Shown: positions 1 to 12,400, counted from the first letter of the stretch. The stretch: 64,000 nucleotides of DNA from Thereva unica (GCA_949987705.1 CATLJY010000193.1:1-64000), one strand, 5' to 3'. Notes: a model not told the origin generated them from the sequence alone. Numbers and translations are program-made.

Positions 1-89
1 TCAAGTTATTTTCGATGTATTCGATGTATGAAACTTAATTTCGATGAATTAAGTGATTTCAAGTTATTTTCGATGAATTCGATGAATGT

Positions 90-118
90 AACTATTAAGT
101 TAAGTTAATTATTCGATG
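90..118 (+). repeat. Variant monomer with 14 extra bases, copy 1 of 3
   Basis: After GTAACT the normal TAATTTCGATG is replaced by a longer stretch (94-118) rich in TTAAG and TTAATT, giving a net gain of 14 bp. The junction forms a small inverted repeat, TAACT-ATTA-AGTTA, as if a short piece of the opposite strand had been copied. The identical variant occurs at 6224-6252 and 14921-14949, so it arose once and was spread by segmental duplication. Confidence 0.85.
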
Positions 119-162
119 AATTAAGTGAATTTAACTTATTTTCGATGTATTCGATGAATGTA

Positions 163-184
163 ACTTAATTTCGATGAATTAAGT
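163..184. repeat. 8-bp inverted repeat recurring in the monomers (example)
   Basis: ACTTAATT at 163-170 and AATTAAGT at 177-184 are exact reverse complements around the 6-bp spacer TCGATG. The same dyad recurs at 58-bp spacing in every monomer with the cttaatt core, which is the most frequent form. Monomers with ctcaatt or cttgatt keep it with one mismatched pair; cttgatt would still allow a G-U wobble in a plus-strand transcript. Short dyads of this kind are known in centromeric satellites and have been proposed to form non-B DNA there. Function here is inference; a terminator role is not supported because there is no gene. Confidence 0.8.
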
Positions 185-251
185 GATTTCAAGTTATTTC
201 CGATGTATTCGATGTATGAAACTCAATTTCGATGAATTAAGTGAATTTAAC

Positions 252-309
252 TTATTTTCGATGTATTCGATGAATGTAACTTAATTTCGATGAATTAAGT
301 GAATTTAAG
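252..309 (+). repeat. Reference monomer, an internal dimer of two 29-bp halves
   Basis: This copy is used here to describe the monomer. The first half is 252-280 and the second 281-309. Aligned without gaps they agree at 22 of 29 positions (23 of 29 when the linker ends in C). Both begin with TTA, share TTTCGATG at offset 5, share GAAT at offset 21, and end TAAC or TAAG. The second half lacks the second TTCGATG of the first, having AAGTGAAT in its place. The simplest reading is that a 29-bp ancestor duplicated, diverged, and the 58-bp dimer then became the amplifying unit. Within the first half, TTCGATGTA and TTCGATGAA form a 9-bp tandem pair. Confidence 0.85.
256..272 (+). other. Partial CENP-B-box-like 17-bp motif (example)
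   Basis: The published core of the mammalian CENP-B box is NTTCGNNNNANNCGGGN. In this monomer TTCG is at 257-260, A at 265 and CG at 268-269, all in the right register, so 7 of 9 fixed positions match; the last two required G residues are A and T. Most monomers share this. Cores with gttttcg lose the central A, and ttagatg cores lose the TTCG. One copy near 19846-19862 reads CGGT at the end and matches 8 of 9. TTCG is abundant in this satellite, so chance resemblance is possible and binding is not shown. Confidence 0.35.
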
Positions 310-1626
310 TTATTTTCGATGTATTCGATGAATGTAACTCAATTTCGATGAATTAAGTGAATTGAACTTATTTTCGATGTATTCGATGAATGTAACTTAA
401 TTTCGATGAATTAAGTGATTTCAAGTTATTTTCGATGAATTCGATGAATGTAACTTGATTTCGATGAATTAAGTGAATTTAAGTTATTTTCGATGTATTC
501 GATGTATGAAACTCAATTTCGATGAATTAAGTGAATTTAACTTATTTTCGATGTATTCGATGAATGTAACTCAATTTCGATGAATTAAGTGAATTGAACT
601 TATTTTCGATGTATTCGATGAATGTAACTTAATTTCGATGAATTAAGTGATTTCAAGTTATTTTCGATGTATTCGATGTATGAAACTCAATTTCGATGAA
701 TTAAGTGAATTTAACTTATTTTCGATGTATTCGATGAATGTAACTTAATTTCGATGAATTAAGTGATTTCAAGTTATTTTCGATGTATTCGATGAATGTA
801 ACTTAATTTCGATGAATTAAGTGATTTCAAGTTATTTTCGATGTATTCGATGTATGAAACTCAATTTCGATGAATTAAGTGAATTTAAGTTATTTTCGAT
901 GTATTCGATGAATGTAACTTAATTTCGATGAATTAAGTGAATTTAAGTTATTTTCGATGTATTCGATGTATGAAACTCAATTTCGATGAATTAAGTGAAT
1001 TTAACTTATTTTCGATGTATTCGATGAATGTAACTTAATTTCGATGAATTAAGTGATTTCAAGTTATTTTCGATGTATTCGATGAATGTAACTTAATTTC
1101 GATGAATTAAGTGAATTTAAGTTATTTTCGATGTATTCGATGTATGAAACTCAATTTCGATGAATTAAGTGAATTTAACTTATTTTCGATGTATTCGATG
1201 TATGAAACTCAATTTCGATGAATTAAGTGATTTCAAGTTATTTTCGATGTATTCGATGAATGTAACTTAATTTCGATGAATTAAGTGATTTCAAGTTATT
1301 TTCGATGTATTCGATGTATGAAACTCAATTTCGATGAATTAAGTGAATTTAAGTTATTTTCGATGTATTCGATGAATGTAACTTAATTTCGATGAATTAA
1401 GTGAATTTAACTTATTTTCGATGTATTCGATGAATGTAACTTAATTTCGATGAATTAAGTGATTTCAAGTTATTTTCGATGTATTCGATTTATGAAACTC
1501 AATTTCGATGAATTAAGTGAATTTAACTTATTTTCGATGTATTCGATGAATGTAACTTAATTTCGATGAATTAAGTGAATTTAAGTTATTTTCGATGTAT
1601 TCGATGAATGTAACTCAATTTCGATG

Positions 1627-1634
1627 AATTAGTG
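1627..1634 (+). repeat. 1-bp deletion variant aattagtg
   Basis: The usual AATTAAGTG has lost one A. The same deletion, in the same order of monomer classes (gaatttaag/ctcaatt, then gaattgaac, then gatttcaag with GAATTC and cttgatt), is seen at 25448, about 23.8 kb away. Confidence 0.8.
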
Positions 1635-2007
1635 AATTGAACTTATTTTCGATGTATTCGATGAATGTAACTTAATTTCGATGAATTAAGTGATTTCAAG
1701 TTATTTTCGATGAATTCGATGAATGTAACTTGATTTCGATGAATTAAGTGAATTTAAGTTATTTTCGATGTATTCGATGTATGAAACTCAATTTCGATGA
1801 ATTAAGTGAATTTAACTTATTTTCGATGTATTCGATGAATGTAACTCAATTTCGATGAATTAAGTGAATTGAACTTATTTTCGATGTATTCGATGAATGT
1901 AACTTAATTTCGATGAATTAAGTGATTTCAAGTTATTTTCGATGTATTCGATGTATGAAACTCAATTTCGATGAATTAAGTGAATTTAACTTATTTTCGA
2001 TGTATTC

Positions 2008-2130
2008 GATGGTAACTTAATTTCGATGAATTAAGTGAATTTAAGTTATTTTCGATGTATTCGATGGTATGAAACTCAATTTCGATGAATTAAGTGAATT
2101 TAACTTATTTTCGATGTATTCGATGACTAA
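2008..2130 (+). repeat. Cluster of three indel-bearing monomers (-3, +1, -7), compact copy
   Basis: Three consecutive monomers carry private length changes: gatggtaac (2008, -3), gatggtatg (2063, +1) and gatgactaa (2122, -7). The same trio is found at 10348/10577/10636 and 12543/12772/12831, but there the first two are separated by three additional ordinary monomers (229 bp apart instead of 55, a difference of exactly 174). The trio is the signature of the 38-monomer higher-order repeat. This copy has either lost three monomers or is the ancestral arrangement. Confidence 0.8.
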
Positions 2131-2904
2131 TTTCGATGAATTAAGTGATTTCAAGTTATTTTCGATGTATTCGATGAATGTAACTTAATTTCGATGAATT
2201 AAGTGAATTTAAGTTATTTTCGATGTATTCGATGTATGAAACTCAATTTCGATGAATTAAGTGAATTTAACTTATTTTCGATGTATTCGATGAATATAAC
2301 TTAATTTCGGTGAATTAAGTGAATTTAAGTTATTTTCGATGTATTCGATGAATGTAACTTAATTTCGATGAATTAAGTGATTTCAAGTTATTTTCGATGT
2401 ATTCGATGTATGAAACTCAATTTCGATGAATTAAGTGAATTTAACTTATTTTCGATGTATTCGATGAATGTAACTTAATTTCGATGAATTAAGTGAATTG
2501 AACTTATTTTCGATGTATTCGATGAATGTAACTTAATTTCGATGAATTAAGTGATTCCAAGTTATTTTCGATGTATTCGATGTATGAAACTTAATTTCGA
2601 TGAATTAAGTGATTTCAAGTTATTTTCGATGAATTCGATGAATGTAACTTAATTTCGATGAATTAAGTGAATTTAACTTATTTTCGATGTATTCGATGAA
2701 TGTAACTTAATTTCGATGAATTAAGTGAATTTAAGTTATTTTCGATGTATTCGATGTATGAAACTTGATTTCGATGAATTAAGTGAATTTAAGTTATTTT
2801 CGATGTATTCGATGAATGTAACTTAATTTCGATGAATTAAGTGAATTTAACTTATTTTCGATGTATTCGATGAATGTAACTTAATTTCGATGAATTAAGT
2901 GATT

Positions 2905-2930
2905 TCAAGTTATTTTCGATGAATGTAACT
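2905..2930 (+). repeat. Monomer lacking one 9-bp subrepeat
   Basis: TTTTCGATG is followed directly by AATG; the intervening 9 bp (one of the two TTCGATG-type subrepeats) are missing. This is the expected product of slippage between the 9-bp direct repeats. A second, independent-looking case is at 3308-3325 in a different linker context (gaatttaac rather than gatttcaag). Confidence 0.8.
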
Positions 2931-3307
2931 TGATTTCGATGAATTAAGTGAATTGAACTTATTTTCGATGTATTCGATGAATGTAACTTAATTTCGATGA
3001 ATTAAGTGATTTCAAGTTATTTTCGATGTATTCGATGAATGTAACTTAATTTCGATGAATTAAGTGAATTTAAGTTATTTTCGATGTATTCGATGTATGA
3101 AACTCAATTTCGATGAATTAAGTGAATTTAACTTATTTTCGATGTATTCGATGAATGTAACTTAATTTCGATGAATTAAGTGATTTTAAGTTATTTTCGA
3201 TGTATTCGATGAATGTAACTTAATTTCGATGAATTAAGTGAAATTAAGTTATTTTCGATGTATTCGATGTATGAAACTCAATTTCGATGAATTAAGTGAA
3301 TTTAACT

Positions 3308-3325
3308 TATTTTCGATGAATGTAA
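3308..3325 (+). repeat. Second monomer lacking one 9-bp subrepeat
   Basis: This is the same 9-bp loss as near 2915, here in a gaatttaac monomer followed by cttaatt. These are the only two cases I found in the window. Confidence 0.75.
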
Positions 3326-6223
3326 CTTAATTTCGATGAATTAAGTGATTTCAAGTTATTTTCGATGTATTCGATGAATGAAACTTAATTTCGATGAATT
3401 AAGCGAATTTAATTTATTTTCGATGTATTCGATGAATGTAACTTAATTTCGATGAATTAAGTGAATTTCAGTTATTTTCGATGAATTCGATGTATGAAAC
3501 TCAATTTCGATGAATTAAGTGAATTTAACTTATTTTCGATGTATTCGATGAATGTAACTTAATTTCGATGAATTAAGTGATTTCAAGTTATTTTCGATGT
3601 ATTCGATGTATGAAACTCAATTCCGATGAATTAAGTGAATTTAACTTATTTTCGATGTATTCGATGAATGTAACTTAATTTCGATGAATTAAGTGATTTC
3701 AAGTTATTTTCGATGAATTCGATGAATGTAACTTAATTTCGATGAATTAAGTGAATTTAAGTTATTTTCGATGTATTCGATGTATGAAACTCAATTTCGA
3801 TGAATTAAGTGAATTTAACTTATTTTCGATGTATTCGATGAATGTAACTCAATTTCGATGAATTAAGTGAATTGAACTTATTTTCGATGTATTCGATGAA
3901 TGTAACTTAATTTCGATGAATTAAGTGATTTCAAGTTATTTTCGATGAATTCGATGAATGTAACTTAATTTCGATGAATTAAGTGAATTTAAGTTATTTT
4001 CGATGTATTCGATGTATGAAACTCAATTTCGATGAATTAAGTGAATTTAACTTATTTTCGACGTATTCGATGAATGTAACTTAATTTCGCTGAATTAAGT
4101 GAATTGAACTTATTTTCGATGTATTCGATGAATGTAACTTAATTTCGATGAATTAAGTGATTTCAAGTTATTTTCGATGTATTCGATGTATGAAACTTAA
4201 TTTCGATGAATTAAGTGATTTCAAGTTATTTTCGATGAATTCGATGAATGTAACTTAATTTCGATGAATTAAGTGAATTTAACTTATTTTCGATGTATTC
4301 GATGAATGTAACTTAATTTCGATGAATTAAGTGATTTCAAGTTATTTTCGATGTATTCGATGTATGAAACTCAATTTCGATGAATTAAGTGAATTTAACT
4401 TATTTTCGATGTATTCGATGAATGTAACTTAATTTCGATGAATTAAGTGATTTCAAGTTATTTTCGATGTATTCGATGTATGAAACTTGATTTCGATGAA
4501 TTAAGTGAATTTAAGTTATTTTCGATGTATTCGATGAATGTAACTTAATTTCGATGAATTAAGTGAATTTAACTTATTTTCGATGTATTCGATGAATGTA
4601 ACTTAATTTCGATGAATTAAGTGATTTCAAGTTATTTTCGATGTATTCGATGAATGTAACTTAATTTTGATGAATTAAGTGATTTCAAGTTATTTTCGAT
4701 GTATTCGATGTATGAAACTCAATTTCGATGAATTAAGTGAATTTAAGTTATTTTCGATGTATTCGATGAATGTAACTTAATTTCGATGAATTAAGTGAAT
4801 TTAACTTATTTTCGATGTATTCGATGAATATAACTTAATTTCGGTGAATTAAGTGAATTTAAGTTATTTTCGATGTATTCGATGAATGTAACTTAATTTC
4901 GATGAATTAAGTGAATTTAACTTATTTTCGATGTATTCGATGAATGTAACTTAATTTCGATGAATTAAGTGATTTCAAGTTATTTTCGATGTATTCGATG
5001 TATGAAACTCAATTTCGATGAATTAAGTCAATTTAACTTATTTTCGATGAATTCGATGAATGTAACTTAATTTCGATGAATTAAGTGATTTCAAGTTATT
5101 TTCGATGTATTCGATGTATGAAACTCAATTTCGAAGAATTAAGTGAATTTAAGTTATTTTCGATGTATTCGATGTATGAAACTCAATTTCGATGAATTAA
5201 GTGAATTTAACTTATTTTCGATGTATTCGATGAATGTAACTTAATTTCGATGAATTAAGTGATTTCAAGTTATTTTCGATGTATTCGATGTATGAAACTC
5301 AATTTCGATGAATTAAGTGAATTTAACTTATTTTCGATGTATTCGATGAATGTAACTTAATTTCGATGAATTAAGTGAATTGAACTTATTTTCGATGTAT
5401 TCGATGAATGTAACTTAATTTCGATGAATTAAGTAAATTTAAGTTATTTTCGATGTATTCGATGAATGTAACTTGATTACGATGAATTAAGTGAATTTAA
5501 GTTATTTTCGATGTATTCGATGAATGTAACTCAATTTCGATGAATTAAGTGAATTGAACTTATTTTCGATGTATTCGATGAATGTAACTTAATTTCGATG
5601 AATTAAGTGATTTCAAGTTATTTTCGATGAATTCGATGAATGTAACTTGATTTCGATGAATTAAGTGAGTTCAACTTATTTTCGATGTATTCGATGAATA
5701 TAACTTAATTTCGGTGAATTAAGTGAATTTAAGTTATTTTCGATGTATTCGATGAATGTAACTTAATTTCGATGAATTAAGTGATTTCAAGTTATTTTCG
5801 ATGTATTCGATGAATGTAACTTAATTTCGATGAATTAAGTGATTTCAAGTTATTTTCGATGTATTCGATGTATGAAACTCAATTTCGATGAATTAAGGGA
5901 ATTTAACTTATTTTCGATGTATTCGATGAATGTAACTTAATTTCGATGAATTAAGTGATTTCAAGTTATTTTCGATGTATTCGATGAATGTAACTCAATT
6001 TCGATGAATTAAGTGAATTGAACTTATTTTCGATGTATTCGATGAATGTAACTTAATTTCGATGAATTAAGTGATTTCAAGTTATTTTCGATGAATTCGA
6101 TGAATGTAACTTAATTTCGATGAATTAAGTGATTTCAAGTTATTTTCGATGTATTCGATGTATGAAACTTAATTTCGATGAATTAAGTGATTTCAAGTTA
6201 TTTTCGATGAATTCGATGAATGT

Positions 6224-6252
6224 AACTATTAAGTTAAGTTAATTATTCGATG
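6224..6252 (+). repeat. Variant monomer with 14 extra bases, copy 2 of 3
   Basis: It has the same insertion as at 90-118. It lies 6134 bp from copy 1, which is 106 monomers minus the 14 bp lost as the net sum of the small indels between them (+14, -1, -3, +1, -7, -9, -9). The preceding two monomers (an F/tatgaaac and an EcoRI monomer) match in all three copies. Confidence 0.85.
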
Positions 6253-6637
6253 AATTAAGTGAATTTAACTTATTTTCGATGTATTCGATGAATGTAACTT
6301 AATTTCGATGAATTAAGTGATTTCAAGTTATTTTCGATGTATTCGATGTATGAAACTCAATTTCGATGAATTAAGTGAATTTAACTTATTTTCGATGTAT
6401 TCGATGAATGTAACTTAATTTCGATGAATTAAGTGAATTTAAGTTATTTTCGATGTATTCGATATATGAAACTTTATTTCGATGAATTAAGTGAATTTAA
6501 GTTATTTTCGATGTATTCGATGAATGTAACTTAATTTCGATGAATTAAGTGAATTTAACTTATTTTCGATGTATTCGATGAATGTAACTTAATTTCGATG
6601 AATTAAGTGATTTCAAGTTATTTTCGATGTATTCGAT

Positions 6638-6647
6638 GTTATTTTCG
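6638..6647 (+). repeat. Core patched with sequence from the monomer start, copy 1
   Basis: Where the monomer should read GTATGAAACTC it reads GTTATTTTCGT, with no change in length. The 10-bp patch GTTATTTTCG is the normal sequence at the linker/first-half junction of every monomer, so this looks like a templated switch or very short conversion tract from the wrong register. The same patch is at 15335-15344. Confidence 0.7.
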
Positions 6648-9499
6648 TAATTTCGATGAATTAAGTGAATTTAAGTTATTTTCGATGTATTCGATGTATG
6701 AAACTCAATTTCGATGAATTAAGTGAATTTAACTTATTTTCGATGTATTCGATGAATATAACTTTATTTCGGTGAATTAAGTGAATTTAAGTTATTTTCG
6801 ATGTATTCGATGAATGTAACTTAATTTCGATGAATTAAGTGAATTTAAGTTATTTTCGATGTATTCGATGGTATGAAACTCAATTTCGATGAATTAAGTG
6901 AATTTAACTTATTTTCGATGTATTCGATGAATGTAACTTAATTTCGATGAATTAAGTGATTTCAAGTTATTTTCGATGTATTCGATGAATGTAACTTAAT
7001 TTCGATGAATTAAGTGAATTGAACTTATTTTCGATGTATTCGATGAATGTAACTTAATTTCGATGAATTAAGTGATTTCAAGTTATTTTCGATGTATTCG
7101 ATGAATGTAACTTAATTTCGATGAATTAAGTGAATTTAAGTTATTTTCGATGTATTCGAAGTATGAAACTCAATTTCGATGAATTAAGTGAATTTAACTT
7201 ATTTTCGATGTATTCGATGAATATAACTTAATTTCGGTGAATTAAGTGAATTTAAGTTATTTTCGATGTATTCGATGAATGTAACTTAATTTCGATGAAT
7301 TAAGTGATTTCAAGTTATTTTCGATGTATTCGATGTATGAAACTCAATTTCGATGAATTAAGTGAATTTAACTTATTTTCGATGTATTCGATGAATGTAA
7401 CTTAATTTCGATGAATTAAGTGAATTGAACTTATTTTCGATGTATTCGATGAATGTAACTTAATTTCGATGAATTAAGTGATTTCAAGTTATTTTCGATG
7501 TATTCGATGAATGTAACTTAATTTCGATGAATTAAGTGAATTTAAGTTATTTTCGATGTATTCGATGTATGAAACTCAATTTCGATGAATTAAGTGAATT
7601 TAACTTATTTTCGATGTATTCGATGAATGTAACTTAATTTCGATGAATTAAGTGATTTTAAGTTATTTTCGATGTATTCTATGAATGTAACTTAATTTCG
7701 ATGAATTAAGTGAATTTAAGTTATTTTCGATGTATTCGATGTATGAAACTCAATTTCGATGAATTAAGTGAATTTAACTTATTTTCGATGTATTCGATGA
7801 ATGTAACCTAATTTCGATGAATTAAGTGATTTCAAGTTATTTTCGATGTATTCGATGAATGTAACTTAATTTCGATGAATTAAGTGAATTTAATTTATTT
7901 TCGATGTATTCGATGAATGTAACTTAATTTCGATGAATTAAGTGAATTTAAGTTATTTTCGATGTATTCGATGTATGAAACTCAATTTCGATGAATTAAG
8001 TGAATTTAACTTATTTTCGATGTATTCGATGAATGTAACTTAATTTCGATGAATTAAGTGATTTCAAGTTATTTTCGATGTATTCGATGTATGAAACTCA
8101 ATTTCGATGAATTAAGTGAATTTAACTTATTTTCGATGTATTCGATGAATGTAACTTAATTTCGATGAATTAAGTGATTTCAAGTTATTTTCGATGAATT
8201 CGATGAATGTAACTTAATTTCGATGAATTAAGTGAATTTAAGTTATTTTCGATGTATTCGATGTATGAAACTCAATTTCGATGAATTAAGTGAATTTAAC
8301 TTATTTTCGATGTATTCGATGAATGTAACTCAATTTCGATGAATTAAGTGAATTGAACTTATTTTCGATGTATTCGATGAATGTAACTTAATTTCGATGA
8401 ATTAAGTGATTTCAAGTTATTTTCGATGAATTCGATGAATGTAACTTAATTTCGATGAATTAAGTGAATTTAAGTTATTTTCGATGTATTCGATGTATGA
8501 AACTCAATTTCGATGAATTAAGTGAATTTAACTTATTTTCGATATATTCGATGAATGTATCTTAATTTCGCTGAATTAAGTGAATTGAACTTATTTTCGA
8601 TGTATTCGATGAATGTAACTTAATTTCGATGAATTAAGTGATTTCAAGTTATTTTCGATGTATTCGATGTATGAAACTTAATTTCGATGAATTAAGTGAT
8701 TTCAAGTTATTTTCGATGAATTCGATGAATGTAACTTAATTTCGATGAATTAAGTGAATTTAACTTATTTTCGATGTATTCGATGAATGTAACTTAATTT
8801 CGATGAATTAAGTGATTTCAAGTTATTTTCGATGTATTCGATGTATGAAACTCAATTTCGATGAATTAAGTGAATTTAACTTATTTTCGATGTATTCGAT
8901 GAATGTAACTTAATTTCGATGAATTAAGTGAATTTAAGTTATTTTCGATGTATTCGATGTATGAAACTTGATTTCGATGAATTAAGTGAATTTAAGTTAT
9001 TTTCGATGTATTCGATGAATGTAACTTAATTTCGATGAATTAAGTGAAATTAACTTATTTTCGATGTATTCGATGAATGTAACTTAATTTCGATGAATTA
9101 AGTGATTTCAAGTTATTTTTGATGTATTCGATGTATGAAACTCAATTTCGATGAATTAAGTGAATTTAAGTTATTTTCGATGTATTCGATGAATGTAACT
9201 TAATTTCGATGAATTAAGTGAATTTAACTTATTTTCGATGTATTCGATGAATATAACTTAATTTCGGTGAATTAAGTGAATTTAAGTTATTTTCGATGTA
9301 TTCGATGAATGTAACTTAATTTCGATGAATTAAGTGATTTCAAGTTATTTTCGATGTATTCGATGTATGAAACTCAATTTCGATGAATTAAGTGAATTTA
9401 ACTTATTTTCGATGTATTCGATGAATGTAACTTAATTTCGATGAATTAAGTGATTTCAAGTTATTTTCGATGTATTCGATGTATGAAACTCAATTTCGA

Positions 9500-12400
9500 T
9501 GAATTAAGTGAATTTAAGTTATTTTCGATGTATTCGATGTATGAAACTCAATTTCGATGAATTAAGTGAATTTAACTTATTTTCGATGTATTCGATGAAT
9601 GTAACTTAATTTCGATGAATTAAGTGATTTCAAGTTATTTTCGATGTATTCGATGTATGAAACTCAATTTCGATGAATTAAGTGAATTTAACTTATTTTC
9701 GATGTATTCGATGAATGTAACTTAATTTCGATGAATTAAGTGAATTGAACTTATTTTCGATGTATTCGATGAATGTAACTTAATTTCGATGAATTAAGTA
9801 AATTTAAGTTATTTTCGATGTATTCGATGAATGTAACTTGATTTCGATGAATTAAGTGAATTTAAGTTATTTTCGATGTATTCGATGAATGTAACTCAAT
9901 TTCGATGAATTAAGTGAATTGAACTTATTTTCGATGTATTCGATGAATGTAACTTAATTTCGATGAATTAAGTGATTTCAAGTTATTTTCGATGAATTCG
10001 ATGAATGTAACTTGATATCGATGAATTAAGTGAATTTAACTTATTTTCGATGTATTCGATGAATATAACTTAATTTCGGTGAATTAAGTGAATTTAAGTT
10101 ATTTTCGATGTATTCGATGAATGTAACTTAATTTCGATGAATTAAGTGAATTTAACTTATTTTCGATGTATTCGATGAATGTAACTTAATTTCGATGAAT
10201 TAAGTGAATTGAACTTATTTTCGATGTATTCGATGAATGTAACTTAATTTCGATGAATTAAGTGATTTCAAGTTATTTTCGATGTATTCGATGTATGAAA
10301 CTCAATTTCGATGAATTAAGTGAATTTAACTTATTTTCGATGTATTCGATGGTAACTTAATTTCGATGAATTAAGTGAATTTAAGTTATTTTCGATGTAT
10401 TCGATGTATGAAACTCAATTTCGATGAATTTAGTGAATTTAACTTATTTTCGATGTATTCGATGAATATAACTTAATTTCGGTGAATTAAGTGAATTTAA
10501 GTTATTTTCGATGTATTCGATGAATGTAACTTAATTTCGATGAATTAAGTGAATTTAAGTTATTTTCGATGTATTCGATGGTATGAAACTCAATTTCGAT
10601 GAATTAAGTGAATTTAACTTATTTTCGATGTATTCGATGACTAATTTCGATGAATTAAGTGATTTCAAGTTATTTTCGATGTATTCGATGAATGTAACTT
10701 AATTTCGATGAATTAAGTGAATTTAAGTTATTTTCGATGTATTCGATGTATGAAACTCAATTTCGATGAATTAAGTGAATTTAACTTATTTTCGATGTAT
10801 TCGATGAATATAACTTAATTTCGGTGAATTAAGTGAATTTAAGTTATTTTCGATGTATTCGATGAATGTAACTTAATTTCGATGAATTAAGTGATTTCAA
10901 GTTATTTTCGATGTATTCGATGTATGAAACTCAATTTCGATGAATTAAGTGAATTTAACTTATTTTCGATGTATTCGATGAATGTAACTTAATTTCGATG
11001 AATTAAGTGATTTCAAGTTATTTTCGATGTATTCGATGTATGAAACTTGATTTCGATGAATTAAGTGAATTTAAGTTATTTTCGATGTATTCGATGAATG
11101 TAACTTAATTTCGATGAATTAAGTGAATTTAACTTATTTTCGATGTATTCGATGAATGTAACTTAATTTCGATGAATTAAGTGATTTCAAGTTATTTTCG
11201 ATGTATTCGATGAACGTAACTTAATTTCGATGAATTAAGTGATTTCAAGTTATTTTCGATGTATTCGATGTATGAAACTCAATTTCGATGAATTAAGTGA
11301 ATTTAAGTTATTTTCGATGTATTCGATGAATGTAACTTAATTTCGATGAATTAAGTGAATTTAACTTATTTTCGATGTATTCGATGAATATAACTTAATT
11401 TCGGTGAATTAAGTGAATTTAAGTTATTTTCGATGTATTCGATGAATGTAACTTAATTTCGATGAATTAAGTGAATTTAACTTATTTTCGATGTATTCGA
11501 TGAATGTAACTTAATTTCGATGAATTAAGTGATTTCAAGTTATTTTCGATGTATTCGATGTATGAAACTCAATTTCGATGAATTAAGTCAATTTAACTTA
11601 TTTTCGATGTATTCGATGAATGTAACTTAATTTCGATGAATTAAGTGATTTCAAGTTATTTTCGATGTATTCGATGTATGAAACTCAATTTCGATGAATT
11701 AAGTGAATTTAAGTTATTTTCGATGTATTCGATGTATGAAACTCAATTTCGATGAATTAAGTGAATTTAACTTATTTTCGATGTATTCGATGAATGTAAC
11801 TTAATTTCGATGAATTAAGTGATTTCAAGTTATTTTCGATGTATTCGATGTATGAAACTCAATTTCGATGAATTAAGTGAATTTAACTTATTTTCGATGT
11901 ATTCGATGAATGTAACTTAATTTCGATGAATTAAGTGAATTGAACTTATTTTCGATGTATTCGATGAATGTAACTTAATTTCGATGAATTAAGTAAATTT
12001 AAGTTATTTTCGATGTATTCGATGAATGTAACTTGATTTCGATGAATTAAGTGAATTTAAGTTATTTTCGATGTATTCGATGAATGTAACTCAATTTCGA
12101 TGAATTAAGTGAATTGAACTTATTTTCGATGTATTCGATGAATGTAACTTAATTTCGATGAATTAAGTGATTTCAAGTTATTTTCGATGAATTCGATGAA
12201 TGTAACTTGATTTCGATGAATTAAGTGAATTTAACTTATTTTCGATGTATTCGATGAATATAACTTAATTTCGGTGAATTAAGTGAATTTAAGTTATTTT
12301 CGATGTATTCGATGAATGTAACTTAATTTCGATGAATTAAGTGAATTTAACTTATTTTCGATGTATTCGATGAATGTAACTTAATTTCGATGAATTAAGT

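Larger units (their letters stand above)
4330..10250. repeat. Segmental duplication, copy 1 (partner 13.1-19.1 kb)
   Basis: Rare variants occur in the same order in both copies: cttga (4486/13241), cggtg (4843/13598), gtcaat (5027/13782), gtaaat (5433/14188), ggga (5897/14594), the 14-bp insertion (6224/14921), gatatatg (6461/15158), a patched core (6638/15335), ttctatg (7679/15911), aacc (7807/16039), gctgaa (8570/16802), tttttgatg (9111/17981) and gtaaat (9798/18668). The offset steps 8755, 8697, 8232, 8870. The steps are 58, 465 (8 monomers plus the 1-bp insertion at 6867) and 638 (11 monomers), so the copies have since gained or lost only whole monomers. Ends are approximate. Confidence 0.85.

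Noticed and set aside
163..184. Rho-independent terminators
   Set aside because: The dyad stem is AT-rich, repeats hundreds of times, has no T-tract placed after it in relation to any gene, and there are no genes.
10011..10024. GATATC/ATCGAT change as an attachment or restriction-modification site
   Set aside because: A single T-to-A substitution in one cttgatttcgat core explains it; it is found once and has no other associated feature.
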